Origin: Sphingomonas sp. 1F27F7B
GTDB taxonomy: Bacteria > Pseudomonadota > Alphaproteobacteria > Sphingomonadales > Sphingomonadaceae
DNA length: 64,000 bases
Assembly (NCBI RefSeq): GCF_005503355.1
Contig: NZ_SCMK01000017.1
Location: 41,103-105,102 of the forward strand
Direction: 5' to 3'
Shown here: in pieces, positions 8,592 through 17,165 of the stretch
Layout: each line of letters opens with the position of its first letter
Numbering within the stretch: position 1 is the first letter of the stretch
Made by a program: the position numbers and the translations under genes
The notes under the pieces: model-generated
Told to the model about the DNA's origin: nothing
The model's input: only the letters and a program-made list of their open reading frames with translations
Databases searched by the model: none

Positions 8592-10010
8592 TTGATCCGG
8601 ACGTTAATCATCTTTGGTGCGCTGGCCGGACTCGCCGCCTGCGATTCCAGCGGCACCAGGGCGCAGAGCGCCGCTTCCGATCCCGCCCCGGCGAGCGGTC
8701 CCGGCAAGGGCAAGGGCTATAGCCACGATCCCTTCCCGTCGACCTATCATGCCTATCCGGGCGCTCCCACGCTGCTGACCAACGTCACCGTGCTCGACGG
8801 CGAGGGTGGGCGCATCGATCACGGCCAGCTGTTGTTCCGCGACGGCAAGATCGTCGCGGTCGGCCAGAATCTCGCCGCCGACGGCGCGACCGTGATCGAC
8901 GGGCAGGGCAAATATGTCACTCCCGGCGTGATCGACATCCACAGCCATCTGGGCGACTATCCCTCGCCCGGCGTGCAGGCCAATTCGGACGGCAACGAGA
9001 TGACCGGGCCGGTCACCGCCGAAGTCTGGGCCGAGCACAGCGTCTGGCCGCAGGATCCCGGCTTCGGCCGCGCGCTCGCCAATGGGGGCGTCACCACGCT
9101 GCAGATCCTCCCAGGCTCGGCCAATCTGATGGGCGGCCGCTCGGTGGTGGTGAAGAACGTCTATGCCCGCACCATGCAGGGCATGAAGTTCCCCGGCGCG
9201 CCCTATGGCCTCAAGATGGCCTGTGGCGAGAACCCCAAGCGCGTCTATGGCTCGAAGGGGCGCATGCCCTCCACCCGGATGGGCAATGTCGCGGTCGATC
9301 GCCAGACCTGGGCCCGCGCGGTCGAGTACAAGCGCCGCTGGGACAAATATGAGGAGAAGGGCGGGGAGGCGCCGGGGCGGGATCTGGCCATGGACACGCT
9401 TCGCGGCGTGCTGGAGGGCGAAATCCTCGTCCAGAACCATTGCTACCGCGCCGACGAGATGGCCGTCGTCATGGATATGGCCAAGGAATTCGGCTACCAC
9501 GTCTCGGCCTTCCACCACGCGGTCGAAGCGTACAAGATCGCCGACCTGCTCAAGGCCAACAACACCTGCGCCGCCGTCTGGGCGGACTGGTACGGCTTCA
9601 AGATGGAAGCCTATGACGCGGTGCCCGAGAATCTCGCCATCCTCGACAAGGAAGGCGCCTGCGCGATGATCCATTCGGACGACGCCAACGGCATCCAGCG
9701 CCTCAACCAGGAAGTCGCCAAGGCGCGGGCCTCGGGCATCAAGGCTGGCATGAACATCAGCGAGGAACATGCCTGGACCTGGCTGGCGATCAACCCGGCC
9801 AAGGCGCTCGGCATCGCCGACAAGACCGGCAGCCTCAAGCCCGGCAAGATGGCCGATGTGGTGCTGTGGAACGGCAATCCGTTCAGCGTCTACACCCGGC
9901 CGGAAAAGGTCTGGGTCGACGGCGCGCTGCTCTTCGACGCGAGGGATCCCAAGCGCCGCCCGGTTTCCGATTTCGAGCTCGGCCAGCCGGGCGAGGGGGA
10001 TGTGAAGTGA
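8592..10010 (+). CDS. Lipoprotein amidohydrolase
   Basis: A 472-residue metal-dependent hydrolase of the amidohydrolase superfamily. TTG at 8592 is chosen because a gggggagga site precedes it and the product then opens with a lipoprotein signal ending LAGLAAC, whose Cys16 would be lipidated. The fold signature is present: the GVIDIHSHLG strand with the HxH metal ligands, VQNHCYRADE, SAFHHAVEAY, AMIHSDD for the later ligands, and the C-terminal GSLKPGKMADVVLWNG strand that closes the small beta domain. It is probably periplasmic and membrane-anchored. The next gene starts inside its stop codon (TGATG) and encodes a paralogue, suggesting a two-subunit complex. Substrate (cyclic amide, dipeptide or other) cannot be read. 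Confidence 0.87.
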   Translation: MIRTLIIFGALAGLAACDSSGTRAQSAASDPAPASGPGKGKGYSHDPFPSTYHAYPGAPTLLTNVTVLDGEGGRIDHGQLLFRDGKIVAVGQNLAADGATVIDGQGKYVTPGVIDIHSHLGDYPSPGVQANSDGNEMTGPVTAEVWAEHSVWPQDPGFGRALANGGVTTLQILPGSANLMGGRSVVVKNVYARTMQGMKFPGAPYGLKMACGENPKRVYGSKGRMPSTRMGNVAVDRQTWARAVEYKRRWDKYEEKGGEAPGRDLAMDTLRGVLEGEILVQNHCYRADEMAVVMDMAKEFGYHVSAFHHAVEAYKIADLLKANNTCAAVWADWYGFKMEAYDAVPENLAILDKEGACAMIHSDDANGIQRLNQEVAKARASGIKAGMNISEEHAWTWLAINPAKALGIADKTGSLKPGKMADVVLWNGNPFSVYTRPEKVWVDGALLFDARDPKRRPVSDFELGQPGEGDVK

Positions 10011-11329
10011 TGACGAAGCAGCTCCTTCTCGCCGCCGCGGCGGCGCTTGCCCCGATCGCCTTTCTCGCTGCGCCCGCCGCGGCCCAGACCGTGGCGATCA
10101 CCAACGCCAGGCTGGTCGTCGGCGACGGCGGCCAGCCGGTCGACGGCGGCACCGTCGTGATCCGTGACGGCAAGGTCGTCGCCGCCGGCACGGGCGTCGC
10201 GGTGCCCGCCGGGATCCGCGTGATCGATGCGGGCGGCAAATGGGTGTCGCCCGGCATCTTCGCCGGCTTCACCCGGCTCGGCATCGTCGAGGTCGACGGC
10301 GTCGACCAGACGAACGACACCGGTCCCGGCAATATCGGTTTCCACGCCGCGATCGACGTCGCCCCGGCGGTGAACCCCAAGTCCAGCCCGATCGCGATCA
10401 ACCGGGCAGAGGGCATCACGCGTGCCGTGGTCGCCCCCGACAATTCCGGTTCGATCTTCGCCGGCCAGGGCGCGATCATCGATCTGGGCGCGGACATGGA
10501 CGCAGTCAGCAAGCCGCGCGCCTTCCAGTTCATGGAATGGGGCGAGAGCGGCGCGCGTGCCGCGGGCGGCAGCCGGACCGCCGCCTATGCCGCGCTCAAG
10601 AACGTGCTGTTCGAAGTGCGGAACTATATCCGCGCGCCCGGCAGCTACACCGATCGCGGCAAGGATTCCTTCCTGACCCGCGCCGATGCCGAGGCGCTGG
10701 TGCCGGTGGTGCAGGGACGCATGCCGTTGCTCGTCCATGTGGAGCGCGCGTCCGACATGCTGGTGCTCCTGCAGCTAAGGAAGGAGCTGCCGGGGCTCAG
10801 GCTGGTGTTCGTCGGCGCGACCGAGGGCTGGACCGTCGCACCGCAGATCGCGGCCGCCGGCGTGCCGGTGATCGCCACTGCGCTCGCCGACCTGCCGGAG
10901 AGCTTCGAGCAACTCGCCGCGAGCCAATCCAATGTCGGTCGGATGGCGGCGGCGGGCGTCGTCGTCGCGATCGGCACGATCAACCAGGACGAGGCGCGCC
11001 AGGTCCGGTGGGAGAAGCAATATGCCGGCAACCTGGTCGCGCTGACCAAGGTGCCCGGCGCCACCGGCCTCGACTGGGGAGCGGCCTTCGCGGCGATCAG
11101 CTCCAGGCCGGCCGAGGCGCTCGGCCTGGGCGGCGAGTTCGGCTCGCTCAAGCCCGGCCGCCGCGGCGACGTGGTGATCTGGGACGGCGATCCGCTCGAG
11201 ATCGGCACTTCGGCGGTCAACGTCTTCATCGATGGCGTCGAGCAGCCGCTCGAGAACCGCTGGACGCGCCTGCGCCAGCGCTATCTCGATCCGAAGGACG
11301 GCGCGCTGCCCAAGGCCTATCAGCGCTAG
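10010..11329 (+). CDS. Secreted amidohydrolase-like protein lacking the HxH motif
   Basis: A 439-residue paralogue of the preceding protein. ATG at 10010 overlaps the upstream stop by one base, indicating translational coupling. A signal peptide ends near AAPAAAQT. It has the same N-terminal beta domain (TNARLVVGDGG) and C-terminal closure (GSLKPGRRGDVVIWDGDP), but where the family has the metal-binding DxHxH strand this protein reads WVSPGIFAGFTRLGIVEVDG, without either histidine. Only isolated candidates such as LLVHVE remain. It is therefore probably a non-catalytic partner or a changed enzyme. It is followed by an intrinsic terminator, which ends the two-gene operon. Confidence 0.82.
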   Translation: MTKQLLLAAAAALAPIAFLAAPAAAQTVAITNARLVVGDGGQPVDGGTVVIRDGKVVAAGTGVAVPAGIRVIDAGGKWVSPGIFAGFTRLGIVEVDGVDQTNDTGPGNIGFHAAIDVAPAVNPKSSPIAINRAEGITRAVVAPDNSGSIFAGQGAIIDLGADMDAVSKPRAFQFMEWGESGARAAGGSRTAAYAALKNVLFEVRNYIRAPGSYTDRGKDSFLTRADAEALVPVVQGRMPLLVHVERASDMLVLLQLRKELPGLRLVFVGATEGWTVAPQIAAAGVPVIATALADLPESFEQLAASQSNVGRMAAAGVVVAIGTINQDEARQVRWEKQYAGNLVALTKVPGATGLDWGAAFAAISSRPAEALGLGGEFGSLKPGRRGDVVIWDGDPLEIGTSAVNVFIDGVEQPLENRWTRLRQRYLDPKDGALPKAYQR

Positions 11330-11342
11330 GAACCTTGGTTTC

Positions 11343-11372
11343 GGTCCCGCATTGATTGCGGGACCGTCTTTT
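11343..11372 (+). terminator. Intrinsic terminator after the amidohydrolase pair
   Basis: GGTCCCGCA and TGCGGGACC form a perfect 9-bp stem with a 5-base loop, followed by a T-rich tract (gtctttt). It lies 14 bases after the stop of the second amidohydrolase gene and ahead of the small lipoprotein gene, so it probably separates the transcripts, at least partly. Confidence 0.8.
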
Positions 11373-11387
11373 CTGAAGGGATGCGAC

Positions 11388-11765
11388 ATGTTGAAGCGGA
11401 TCATCGTGCCGACGCTGGCGGCGCTGGCGCTTACGGCGTGCGGCGGAGGAGCGAGCGACGTCAACCTCTCCGCCAACGAGGCAGTGACCGCCGAGCCGCT
11501 CAACGAGCTGGACGCAGCGAACGCGGCGGACACGACCAACTACAGTGCCGCCGTGCTGGGTCAGAACGACGCCCAGCGCAACGCGACCTTCATTCGCGCG
11601 TTGCAGGACGCCCCCTTGCCCTGTGACCATGTCGACAGTTCGACCCGCATCGCCGATCAGGACGGCGTCCCCACCTGGCGCGTCACCTGCAAGGGCGGGA
11701 CGAATTACATGATCGGCATCCCCAGGGACGGGGTGGCGAAGATCATCAGCCGCACGGACCGGTAA
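11388..11765 (+). CDS. Small lipoprotein of unknown function
   Basis: A 125-residue protein starting with ATG at 11388 (ribosome site gaaggg). It opens with a lipoprotein signal, MLKRIIVPTLAALALTACGG, with the lipobox LTAC. A low-complexity acidic linker follows (about residues 22-50), then a compact C-terminal domain with two cysteines (PLPCDHVD and RVTCKGG) that could form a disulfide in the periplasm, ending with IPRDGVAKIISR. Similar short lipoproteins are common in sphingomonads without known function. It lies just past a terminator and may have its own promoter or depend on readthrough. Confidence 0.75.
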   Translation: MLKRIIVPTLAALALTACGGGASDVNLSANEAVTAEPLNELDAANAADTTNYSAAVLGQNDAQRNATFIRALQDAPLPCDHVDSSTRIADQDGVPTWRVTCKGGTNYMIGIPRDGVAKIISRTDR

Positions 11766-11836
11766 GGAAGCGTCGCTGCGCGCACGGCGGGCGGCGCAGC
11801 CCGAGCCGTTGTCCGTCCTCGCCCGCTGCCATATGA

Positions 11837-11872
11837 AGCGGCGCGCCGGCTCGAATCGAGCTTCGCGCCGCT
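11837..11872. other. Long hairpin in intergenic space
   Basis: AGCGGCGCG and CGCGCCGCT form a perfect 9-bp outer stem, with an inner stem GCTCG/CGAGC. It lies 70 bases after the small lipoprotein gene. No T-run follows, so it may be a weak terminator or a cruciform-type element. The remaining gap to 11986 shows nothing else. Confidence 0.45.
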
Positions 11873-11986
11873 GGGTCACAAAATGCCGCTGCTGTCAAAG
11901 CAGACCTGCGTGCCGGTCCGCCAGCCCGTTTTGGCCAATCGTCGATCCCCAATCCAGTATCGCATCAGTGCTTGATGGAGGCTGTG

Positions 11987-12208
11987 ATGTCGATGTTGGT
12001 TGGTGCACGAAATACCGATCCAAATGCATCTTCGAAGGCGGGCCGGCAGTGGCCTGCGCATCTGCTGCAGATCGCTGGACTGTGCGTGCAGCTGATGGTG
12101 GCGAGTTGCCCCGGTGAAACGCTTCCCACTCCGATAATATTGAAAGTGGAGCACGGAGATATTTCCAGATCATATTGCCATTCGGCCATCGTGGAATCGA
12201 AAATATAA
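11987..12208 (+). CDS. Possible small protein upstream of the Nudix-like gene
   Basis: A 73-residue reading frame whose ATG is preceded by a strong ggagg site at five bases' spacing. It ends 26 bases before the Nudix-like gene on the same strand. The product has a short hydrophobic stretch (HLLQIAGLCVQLMVAS, about residues 25-40) and three cysteines, and resembles nothing I know. Its codons use many A/T third positions (AAT, ATA, TTG, AAA), unlike most genes here. This could be a real foreign small gene or chance; the ribosome site is the main support. Confidence 0.35.
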   Translation: MSMLVGARNTDPNASSKAGRQWPAHLLQIAGLCVQLMVASCPGETLPTPIILKVEHGDISRSYCHSAIVESKI

Positions 12209-12234
12209 GTGAAGCGCGCGCCAGGGAGGGAGGA

Positions 12235-13428
12235 ATGACGTACCGAACCACGATTGGATTTCTCAGGTCTCGCGTGAATATCTGGGTCAAACCGGCGGAG
12301 CGTGAAGAGGTTTTTCGTGATCTGATCTGCGACCTCAGGGGCGACGAGCCGACCTGGAGCCGGATTCGGGATCAGGACGAACTCGTCTTTCGGGAAGAGG
12401 ATGCGCGATATGCCTTCGAACGAATCAGTGATCAGCCGATCAGGCCGAATGCGCGCTGGGCATATCCGAACGAGTTTCGCCATTTCCTGTCGGGCTTGAT
12501 GCCGCATCCGGGCGGCGGGCTTCCCGACGCTCCATGCCACGATCTCCGCAAGGGGCAGGTGCGGGTGAACAGTTGGGGCACGGAGAGCCTGGTGGAGGTC
12601 ACGCGGCCAGGGATTGGGGGAAGGATATTCTTCTATCAGGATGAGGTTGAGCTCAGGACGGCGGTGATCGATGGGGAAATCGAGAGTGTCCACGTCACTT
12701 TCGCGCGTATTCAGCCAATCAGGCATTTCGATCCGCAATCGGATCGCGGACATGGTGGAGTGCTGCTGCCGTTCGATCCGAAGCACGGTCGCGTTCTTTG
12801 CGTCACGCAGTGGCGGCACGATCGCCAGCGCTTCATGACCGAGCTGCCCCGGGGTTTCGCCCGACCCCAGGAATCCGGGGTGGATGCCGCGCTTCGGGAA
12901 GGTAAGGAAGAGGCGCGGGCCCAGCCGACCAAGCGGGTCGTCGACGCCGTCGATCGAATCCGGGGCGCCTCTGCCCATGTCTATGAGGTGTACGAACTCG
13001 GCAATGTGGCGACGGACAGCGGCAAGCTCATAGAGACGCCGGCCCTGGTCATGGCCTATGTGGATTATGAGGCGGTCAATAGCGAACTGGAGAAGATGAC
13101 GGTCGCCGGCGAGAATCCGGTGTGGATCGGCGCAGCTCCGTTCTTCGCAGCCGCCTTGCGGGAAGAGGCCGTGCAGATCGGGAAGCACGACATTCGGAGA
13201 CTGGATCGCTTCACGCCCTGGTTCGGGGACGATCCGGACTGCCATGTCGATGTGGAGACCGGAGTCGGCCGGCTGGCGTTCAGCGACAACTTCACCATCG
13301 CCGCGGCGGGACGTGCGCTGGTTCGGCTGCATGCCAACAACGCGTCACGAAGGGGAAAGCAGCGGCCCGCCTGGCTCGACGGGCTGGATCCCGCGGCTCT
13401 TGCCCGGTTTCCGGCGGCAACCGGCTGA
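12235..13428 (+). CDS. Nudix-like hydrolase with a novel N-terminal domain
   Basis: A 397-residue cytoplasmic protein, ATG at 12235 behind gggaggga. The first about 160 residues match no family I recognise. From about residue 165 a Nudix fold is visible: GVLLPFDP, then QWRHDRQRF, ELPRGFARPQE, and the Nudix box G207-x5-E213-x7-R221-E222-x2-E225-E226, which keeps the metal-binding glutamates but has Gly and Arg where hydrophobic and Gly residues are usual. ELPRG resembles the ELPAG of ADP-ribose pyrophosphatases, suggesting a nucleoside-diphosphate substrate. A C-terminal tail of about 100 residues is also unassigned. Codon use is less GC-biased than in neighbours, hinting at transfer. Confidence 0.68.
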   Translation: MTYRTTIGFLRSRVNIWVKPAEREEVFRDLICDLRGDEPTWSRIRDQDELVFREEDARYAFERISDQPIRPNARWAYPNEFRHFLSGLMPHPGGGLPDAPCHDLRKGQVRVNSWGTESLVEVTRPGIGGRIFFYQDEVELRTAVIDGEIESVHVTFARIQPIRHFDPQSDRGHGGVLLPFDPKHGRVLCVTQWRHDRQRFMTELPRGFARPQESGVDAALREGKEEARAQPTKRVVDAVDRIRGASAHVYEVYELGNVATDSGKLIETPALVMAYVDYEAVNSELEKMTVAGENPVWIGAAPFFAAALREEAVQIGKHDIRRLDRFTPWFGDDPDCHVDVETGVGRLAFSDNFTIAAAGRALVRLHANNASRRGKQRPAWLDGLDPAALARFPAATG

Positions 13429-13477
13429 GGGGCGGCCGGTCAGGCAAGCAAGCAAGTAGGCAAGTAGGCAAGGAAAA

Positions 13478-13505
13478 GGGAGGCTTCCCATGCGGGGAGC
13501 CTCCC
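13478..13505. terminator. Hairpin terminator between convergent genes
   Basis: GGGAGGCTTCCC pairs with GGGGAGCCTCCC across a 4-base loop (12 bp, one G-U pair). It lies between the Nudix-like gene and the convergent PhoX gene and can serve either strand; the T-rich follow-up (ctctcaattt) is weak on the plus strand. Just upstream (13441-13476) is a short run of caagcaag/taggcaag units, a microsatellite-like stretch. Confidence 0.65.
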
Positions 13506-13529
13506 TCTCAATTTCCGGCGATGCAGAGA

Positions 13530-16001
13530 TCAGAGGCCGATCACGCCGCCATCGTTCTTGGTGATGATCACGATCGCCGAGCGCGGGCGGACCGTGGTAC
13601 CGGCCGTGCCGGTCGCCTGGCTGTCCGGCCAGTGGCTCGACGGCGCCGCCGGGGAGCCGCCTTCGCCGGGGTGCTGGATGCCGACGAACATAGTGCGGCC
13701 GTCCGGAGTGGTGTCCACGCCGGTGATCTCGCACTCGATCGGGCCGACCAGGAAGCGCTTCAGGTTCGCCCCCGGCGCCGCGCCGACGCGAGTCGCCTGG
13801 GTCGCAGTCGCGCCGCCCGAGCCGGTGTTGGTGATCGTGCGCGCGCCGCCGTCGCCCACGGTGCCCGGCTGGGCCGCCAGCATCATGCAGTTGGTGACGT
13901 CGGTATAGGCGCCGTCGTCGGTCTGGACCCACATCAGCGGCTTCACCAGGCCCGAAGGGTTGGTCGCGCGACCGAACCACAGGCCGTCCGGGCTCGAGAA
14001 GTCGTTGTCCGCGGTCAGGCCCGACAGGTTGATGTTGGTCGCATCCAGGTCCGCGCCCGCGCCGAAGGCATAGATGTCCCAGGTGAAGGTCGTCGCTTCG
14101 GTATTGGCTTCCTTCAGGCGGATGATGTGGCCGTTCGGGTTGCCGTACTGCGCCCGCAACGTCGGGCCATAGGGGTCGTTATAGTGGCGCGGATTGGCGG
14201 CGTCGGTGCCGTTGAGCGGACGGCCGGTGGCATTGTTGTTGGTCAGGGTGAGGTAGACCTCGCCGGTCACCGGGTTCACCGCGGTCCATTCCGGGCGATC
14301 CATCGGCGTGGCGCCCGCCACGTCGGCGGCGAGACGGGTGTTGACCAGCACGTCCGCCTGGTCCGCGAACGGATAGACGGCGCTCGAGGCGTCGATGCCG
14401 TTCTGGCCGAACACCAGCGGCAGCCAGGTGCCGGTGCCGTCCGCGTTGAACTTGGCGACGTAGAGCGTGCCGGCATCGAGATACTTGTCGCCGATCGACA
14501 GGCGATCAGTCGCGTTCGCGTCCGCCGCCACCCACGCGGTGTCCGAGACGAACTTGTACAGATACTCGCGGCGCGCGTCGTCGCCCATGTACCAGGCCGG
14601 CTTGCGACCGGCGACGAACGCGCCCGGCCAGCAGCCCTCATGGCCCATGCGGCCCAGCGCGGTGCGCTTGCGCGGTGCAGCCGACGGATTGTACGGATCG
14701 ATCTCGACCACCCAGCCGAACTGGTTCGGCTCGTTGCGATAGTCGGCCAGCGCATCCGCCGCAGTGGCGCGGGCGTCCCAGCGGCGGAACGTGGTGTTCG
14801 CCGAATCGGCGGCGATCACCGACGACCAGCCATAGCTGCCCGAGACTTGCGTCACGCCGTAGCGGCGCAGCGAGGTCACTTCCTTGGCGGTGCGGGCCGC
14901 GTCATCGCCCGTGCGGCGGAAATAGCCGGCCCAATTCTCTTCGCAGGTCAGCAGCGTCGCCCAGGGCGTATAGCCGTTGGCGCAGTTGTTGATCGTGCCG
15001 CGACCGGCCACGCCGGTCGGCGAATGAGGCGTCCTGAGCAGGTTCGAGCCCTTGGCCGGGCCGTTGAACACAGTGGGGGTGTTCGGCGTGATGCGGCGGT
15101 TGAAGGTCGAAGTGGCGGAGAACGACCAGACGTTCTTGGCGCCCTGCGTATATTCGACGACCGAGACGCCGTGGCACTCGATCTCCTTGATCGCCTCGGC
15201 CTCGGGGCGGACGCCGCCGGTCGAGGTTCCGCCGTTCGGATGGAGATACTGGTCGTTGATGTTCTCGTGGTTCTGCACGATCAGGCCGCGGTTCGAACTG
15301 GTATCGTCGCGGGCACCCGAAGCGCTCAGGCCGAACCAGAAGAGCGCGTCGCCATGGTCGCCCACGCGCTGCGCGAAGCCGGTATCGGTGCCGTCATTCT
15401 TATAGGCTGCGGCACCGCCCAGAATCGGATCGCCCAGGCGAGCGCCGACCTGCACGGTGTAGCCGGCCGGCACGGTGACGATGTCGAGCTTGTTCTTGGC
15501 GACGGCAGCGAAGCCGATCGCGGCCGGGCTGACGGTGATCGTGGTGCGCGCGACCGTCGGCTTGCCCGCCGCGTCGGCGGCGGCGAACTGGAACACCAGC
15601 GGGGTGGCGGCGCTCACGCTCGGCGCGATGAAGGTCGCGGTGTTGCTCGCGGCGCTGTCCAGCGTCACGGTGGGGCCGCTGATCTGGCTCCAGGCAGTGG
15701 AGAGGCCGTTGCCGCCCGTCGCGGTGCCGGTGAGGGTGACGACACGGCCCGAATTGGTCGCCGCGTCGGCGCCTGCGCTCACGGTCGGGCCGGCGCCGGT
15801 ATCTGCGACCTTGCTGTCGCAGGCGGCAAGCACGGAGCCGCCCATGGTGGCCGCGACGATCGCGGCGCTGCCGCGTTGAAGCGTCTCACGGCGCGAATAG
15901 CGCTGGGCCGCGAGTTCGTTCAACGTCGGGCCGTTGTTGTGGATGTTGGTATCGACGTCGCCGTCGGTATAGCCGAAGCCCGTCTCGGTCAGATTGGTCA
16001 T
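13530..16001 (-). CDS. phoX: PhoX-family alkaline phosphatase, Tat lipoprotein
   Basis: An 823-residue phosphatase of the PhoX (DUF839) family, which hydrolyses phosphate monoesters extracellularly with calcium and iron cofactors. ATG at 16001 follows a ggggg site; an upstream TTG is less likely. Residues 38-66 hold a Tat signal (YSRRETLQRG) ending in the lipobox VLAAC, so the protein should be exported folded and lipidated. An Ig/PKD-like domain (about 72-165) precedes the PhoX body, an unusual insertion. Body motifs include LTCEENWAGYF, MGHEGCWPGAF and FSSPDGLWFG. It lies beside a type II secretion cluster, which could carry it across the outer membrane; that link is inference. A terminator hairpin follows the gene. 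Confidence 0.9.
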   Translation of the reverse strand: MTNLTETGFGYTDGDVDTNIHNNGPTLNELAAQRYSRRETLQRGSAAIVAATMGGSVLAACDSKVADTGAGPTVSAGADAATNSGRVVTLTGTATGGNGLSTAWSQISGPTVTLDSAASNTATFIAPSVSAATPLVFQFAAADAAGKPTVARTTITVSPAAIGFAAVAKNKLDIVTVPAGYTVQVGARLGDPILGGAAAYKNDGTDTGFAQRVGDHGDALFWFGLSASGARDDTSSNRGLIVQNHENINDQYLHPNGGTSTGGVRPEAEAIKEIECHGVSVVEYTQGAKNVWSFSATSTFNRRITPNTPTVFNGPAKGSNLLRTPHSPTGVAGRGTINNCANGYTPWATLLTCEENWAGYFRRTGDDAARTAKEVTSLRRYGVTQVSGSYGWSSVIAADSANTTFRRWDARATAADALADYRNEPNQFGWVVEIDPYNPSAAPRKRTALGRMGHEGCWPGAFVAGRKPAWYMGDDARREYLYKFVSDTAWVAADANATDRLSIGDKYLDAGTLYVAKFNADGTGTWLPLVFGQNGIDASSAVYPFADQADVLVNTRLAADVAGATPMDRPEWTAVNPVTGEVYLTLTNNNATGRPLNGTDAANPRHYNDPYGPTLRAQYGNPNGHIIRLKEANTEATTFTWDIYAFGAGADLDATNINLSGLTADNDFSSPDGLWFGRATNPSGLVKPLMWVQTDDGAYTDVTNCMMLAAQPGTVGDGGARTITNTGSGGATATQATRVGAAPGANLKRFLVGPIECEITGVDTTPDGRTMFVGIQHPGEGGSPAAPSSHWPDSQATGTAGTTVRPRSAIVIITKNDGGVIGL

Positions 16002-16161
16002 GGAAACCCCCAAGCAGCCGAGTCACTGGCGACCCGGATGGCCGGTCCTTGGAAGCGCGACATGACGCTAGAATGCGATTGGCGTTTCGGCTGCATGACT
16101 TTTTCGTGGCTGCTTAGTGACACTTTGCGTGGTGGCCCTGCAGCGTCTAGGCAGGCACGCG

Positions 16162-16698
16162 ATGGACGCTGCCGAGCCCGATCCCGCATTGCCGCCCGCA
16201 CCGCCCCCCATGCCGGCCCAGGGCCTATTGCGTCGCATGTCCGCGGTGCTTCGCGGCATGCCGGTGCCCGGCGGCTGGGGCGCGGCGGCGGCACTGGGCG
16301 CGTTGCTCGCTGCCGGGCCGCTGCTCACTTTGGTGGGCGCCAGCATGCTCGCCAAACGTGAAAGAAACGCGACAGTCCGGTTGCAGGCGCAACTCGCCCC
16401 CCGGCTGGCGGCGGAAACCGTCGCGCGCGAGGCGCGCACCGCGCTCGCCAACGCCGCCGGGCGAACCGCGCCGGGGCAGGTGCTCGAGATCCTGGCCGGT
16501 GCGCTTCCCGCCGATGCCCGGCTCGCTCGGGTCGAGCGCACGCGCGACGGCGGGCTGGAACTCGACGTTGCCGGCAGCGATCCGGACACGCTGCGCGCCG
16601 CGATCCGCCGTGCGCCGGAGCTCGCCGGCATGCGCAACACCAGCCAGCGGCGGACCGATGCGGCAATGATCGTCTCGATGCGCGAGGACGCGCAATGA
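16162..16698 (+). CDS. GspL/PilN-like inner-membrane protein (first of a triad)
   Basis: A 178-residue protein with a proline-rich cytoplasmic head, one membrane helix (about residues 40-62), a helical stalk and a C-terminal ferredoxin-like domain (VERTRDGGLELDVAGSDPD onward). This is the architecture of PilN and of the periplasmic half of GspL, but the actin-like cytoplasmic domain of GspL is absent. ATG at 16162 is taken as the start. The stop overlaps the next start (ATGA), and three small genes in a row have this L-M-C order. It probably forms part of a secondary type II secretion assembly platform. Homology is judged from architecture and context, not a search. Confidence 0.6.
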   Translation: MDAAEPDPALPPAPPPMPAQGLLRRMSAVLRGMPVPGGWGAAAALGALLAAGPLLTLVGASMLAKRERNATVRLQAQLAPRLAAETVAREARTALANAAGRTAPGQVLEILAGALPADARLARVERTRDGGLELDVAGSDPDTLRAAIRRAPELAGMRNTSQRRTDAAMIVSMREDAQ

Positions 16699-17165
16699 CC
16701 TGGAAGTTGCCCCCGATTGCGGTCGGCGGCATCGCCGGCCTGGTCGCTGCACTGCTGCTCGCGCCGGCCGCCGGCACAGCGCTCGGCGATCTCGCGAAGG
16801 CGCGCGCCGAGCGTGCCCGGATCGCCGCGCTCGCGGCCCGGCCGGCTGCGCCGCCGCCTCTGCTCGCGCCCGGGCTCGGACTGAACGTCGCGGACGCGGC
16901 GGCGGGTCGGGCGGCGATCCTGGCGCGGGTCCATGCCCTTGCCCGGTCGGGTGGCGTGTTGGTGGAGGAGGCGAGCGTCGCGCCGGTGCCTGCGGGCGTG
17001 GCGGCGCTGCGCATCCGCGTCTCGGGCGCGGAGAAGGCAGTGGTCGTGCTTGCCGATGCGCTGGAGCGCGGCCGCCCGCTCATGCGAATGCGCAGCTGGC
17101 GGATCGAGCCGATTCCGGAGGGCGGTGTGCGGCTGATCGGCGAGGTGGTCGCGGCATGGCAATGA
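16695..17165 (+). CDS. GspM/PilO-like inner-membrane protein
   Basis: A 156-residue protein with an N-terminal membrane helix (residues 8-30), a coiled stalk (LAKARAERARIAALAARP) and a C-terminal ferredoxin-like domain ending LIGEVVAAWQ. This is the layout of GspM and PilO, which form heterodimers with GspL or PilN in the inner membrane. Its ATG overlaps the preceding stop, and its own stop overlaps the next gene, so the three are translationally coupled. A separate, canonical gspM occurs at 24297, so this is a second version. Confidence 0.62.
   Translation: MTWKLPPIAVGGIAGLVAALLLAPAAGTALGDLAKARAERARIAALAARPAAPPPLLAPGLGLNVADAAAGRAAILARVHALARSGGVLVEEASVAPVPAGVAALRIRVSGAEKAVVVLADALERGRPLMRMRSWRIEPIPEGGVRLIGEVVAAWQ

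Noticed and set aside
11987..13428. Toxin-antitoxin pair
   Set aside because: The second protein is a Nudix-like enzyme and the first has no antitoxin DNA-binding or disorder pattern; nothing supports the pair as toxic.
13441..13476. Short repeated units (caagcaag, taggcaag) as a possible CRISPR
   Set aside because: Units are under ten bases with no spacers; it is a simple-sequence stretch before a terminator.
13122..16361. Open frame of over 1,000 codons opposite phoX
   Set aside because: Compositional shadow of the phoX gene, with no domain, no start signal and typical Arg/Gly/Ala bias.
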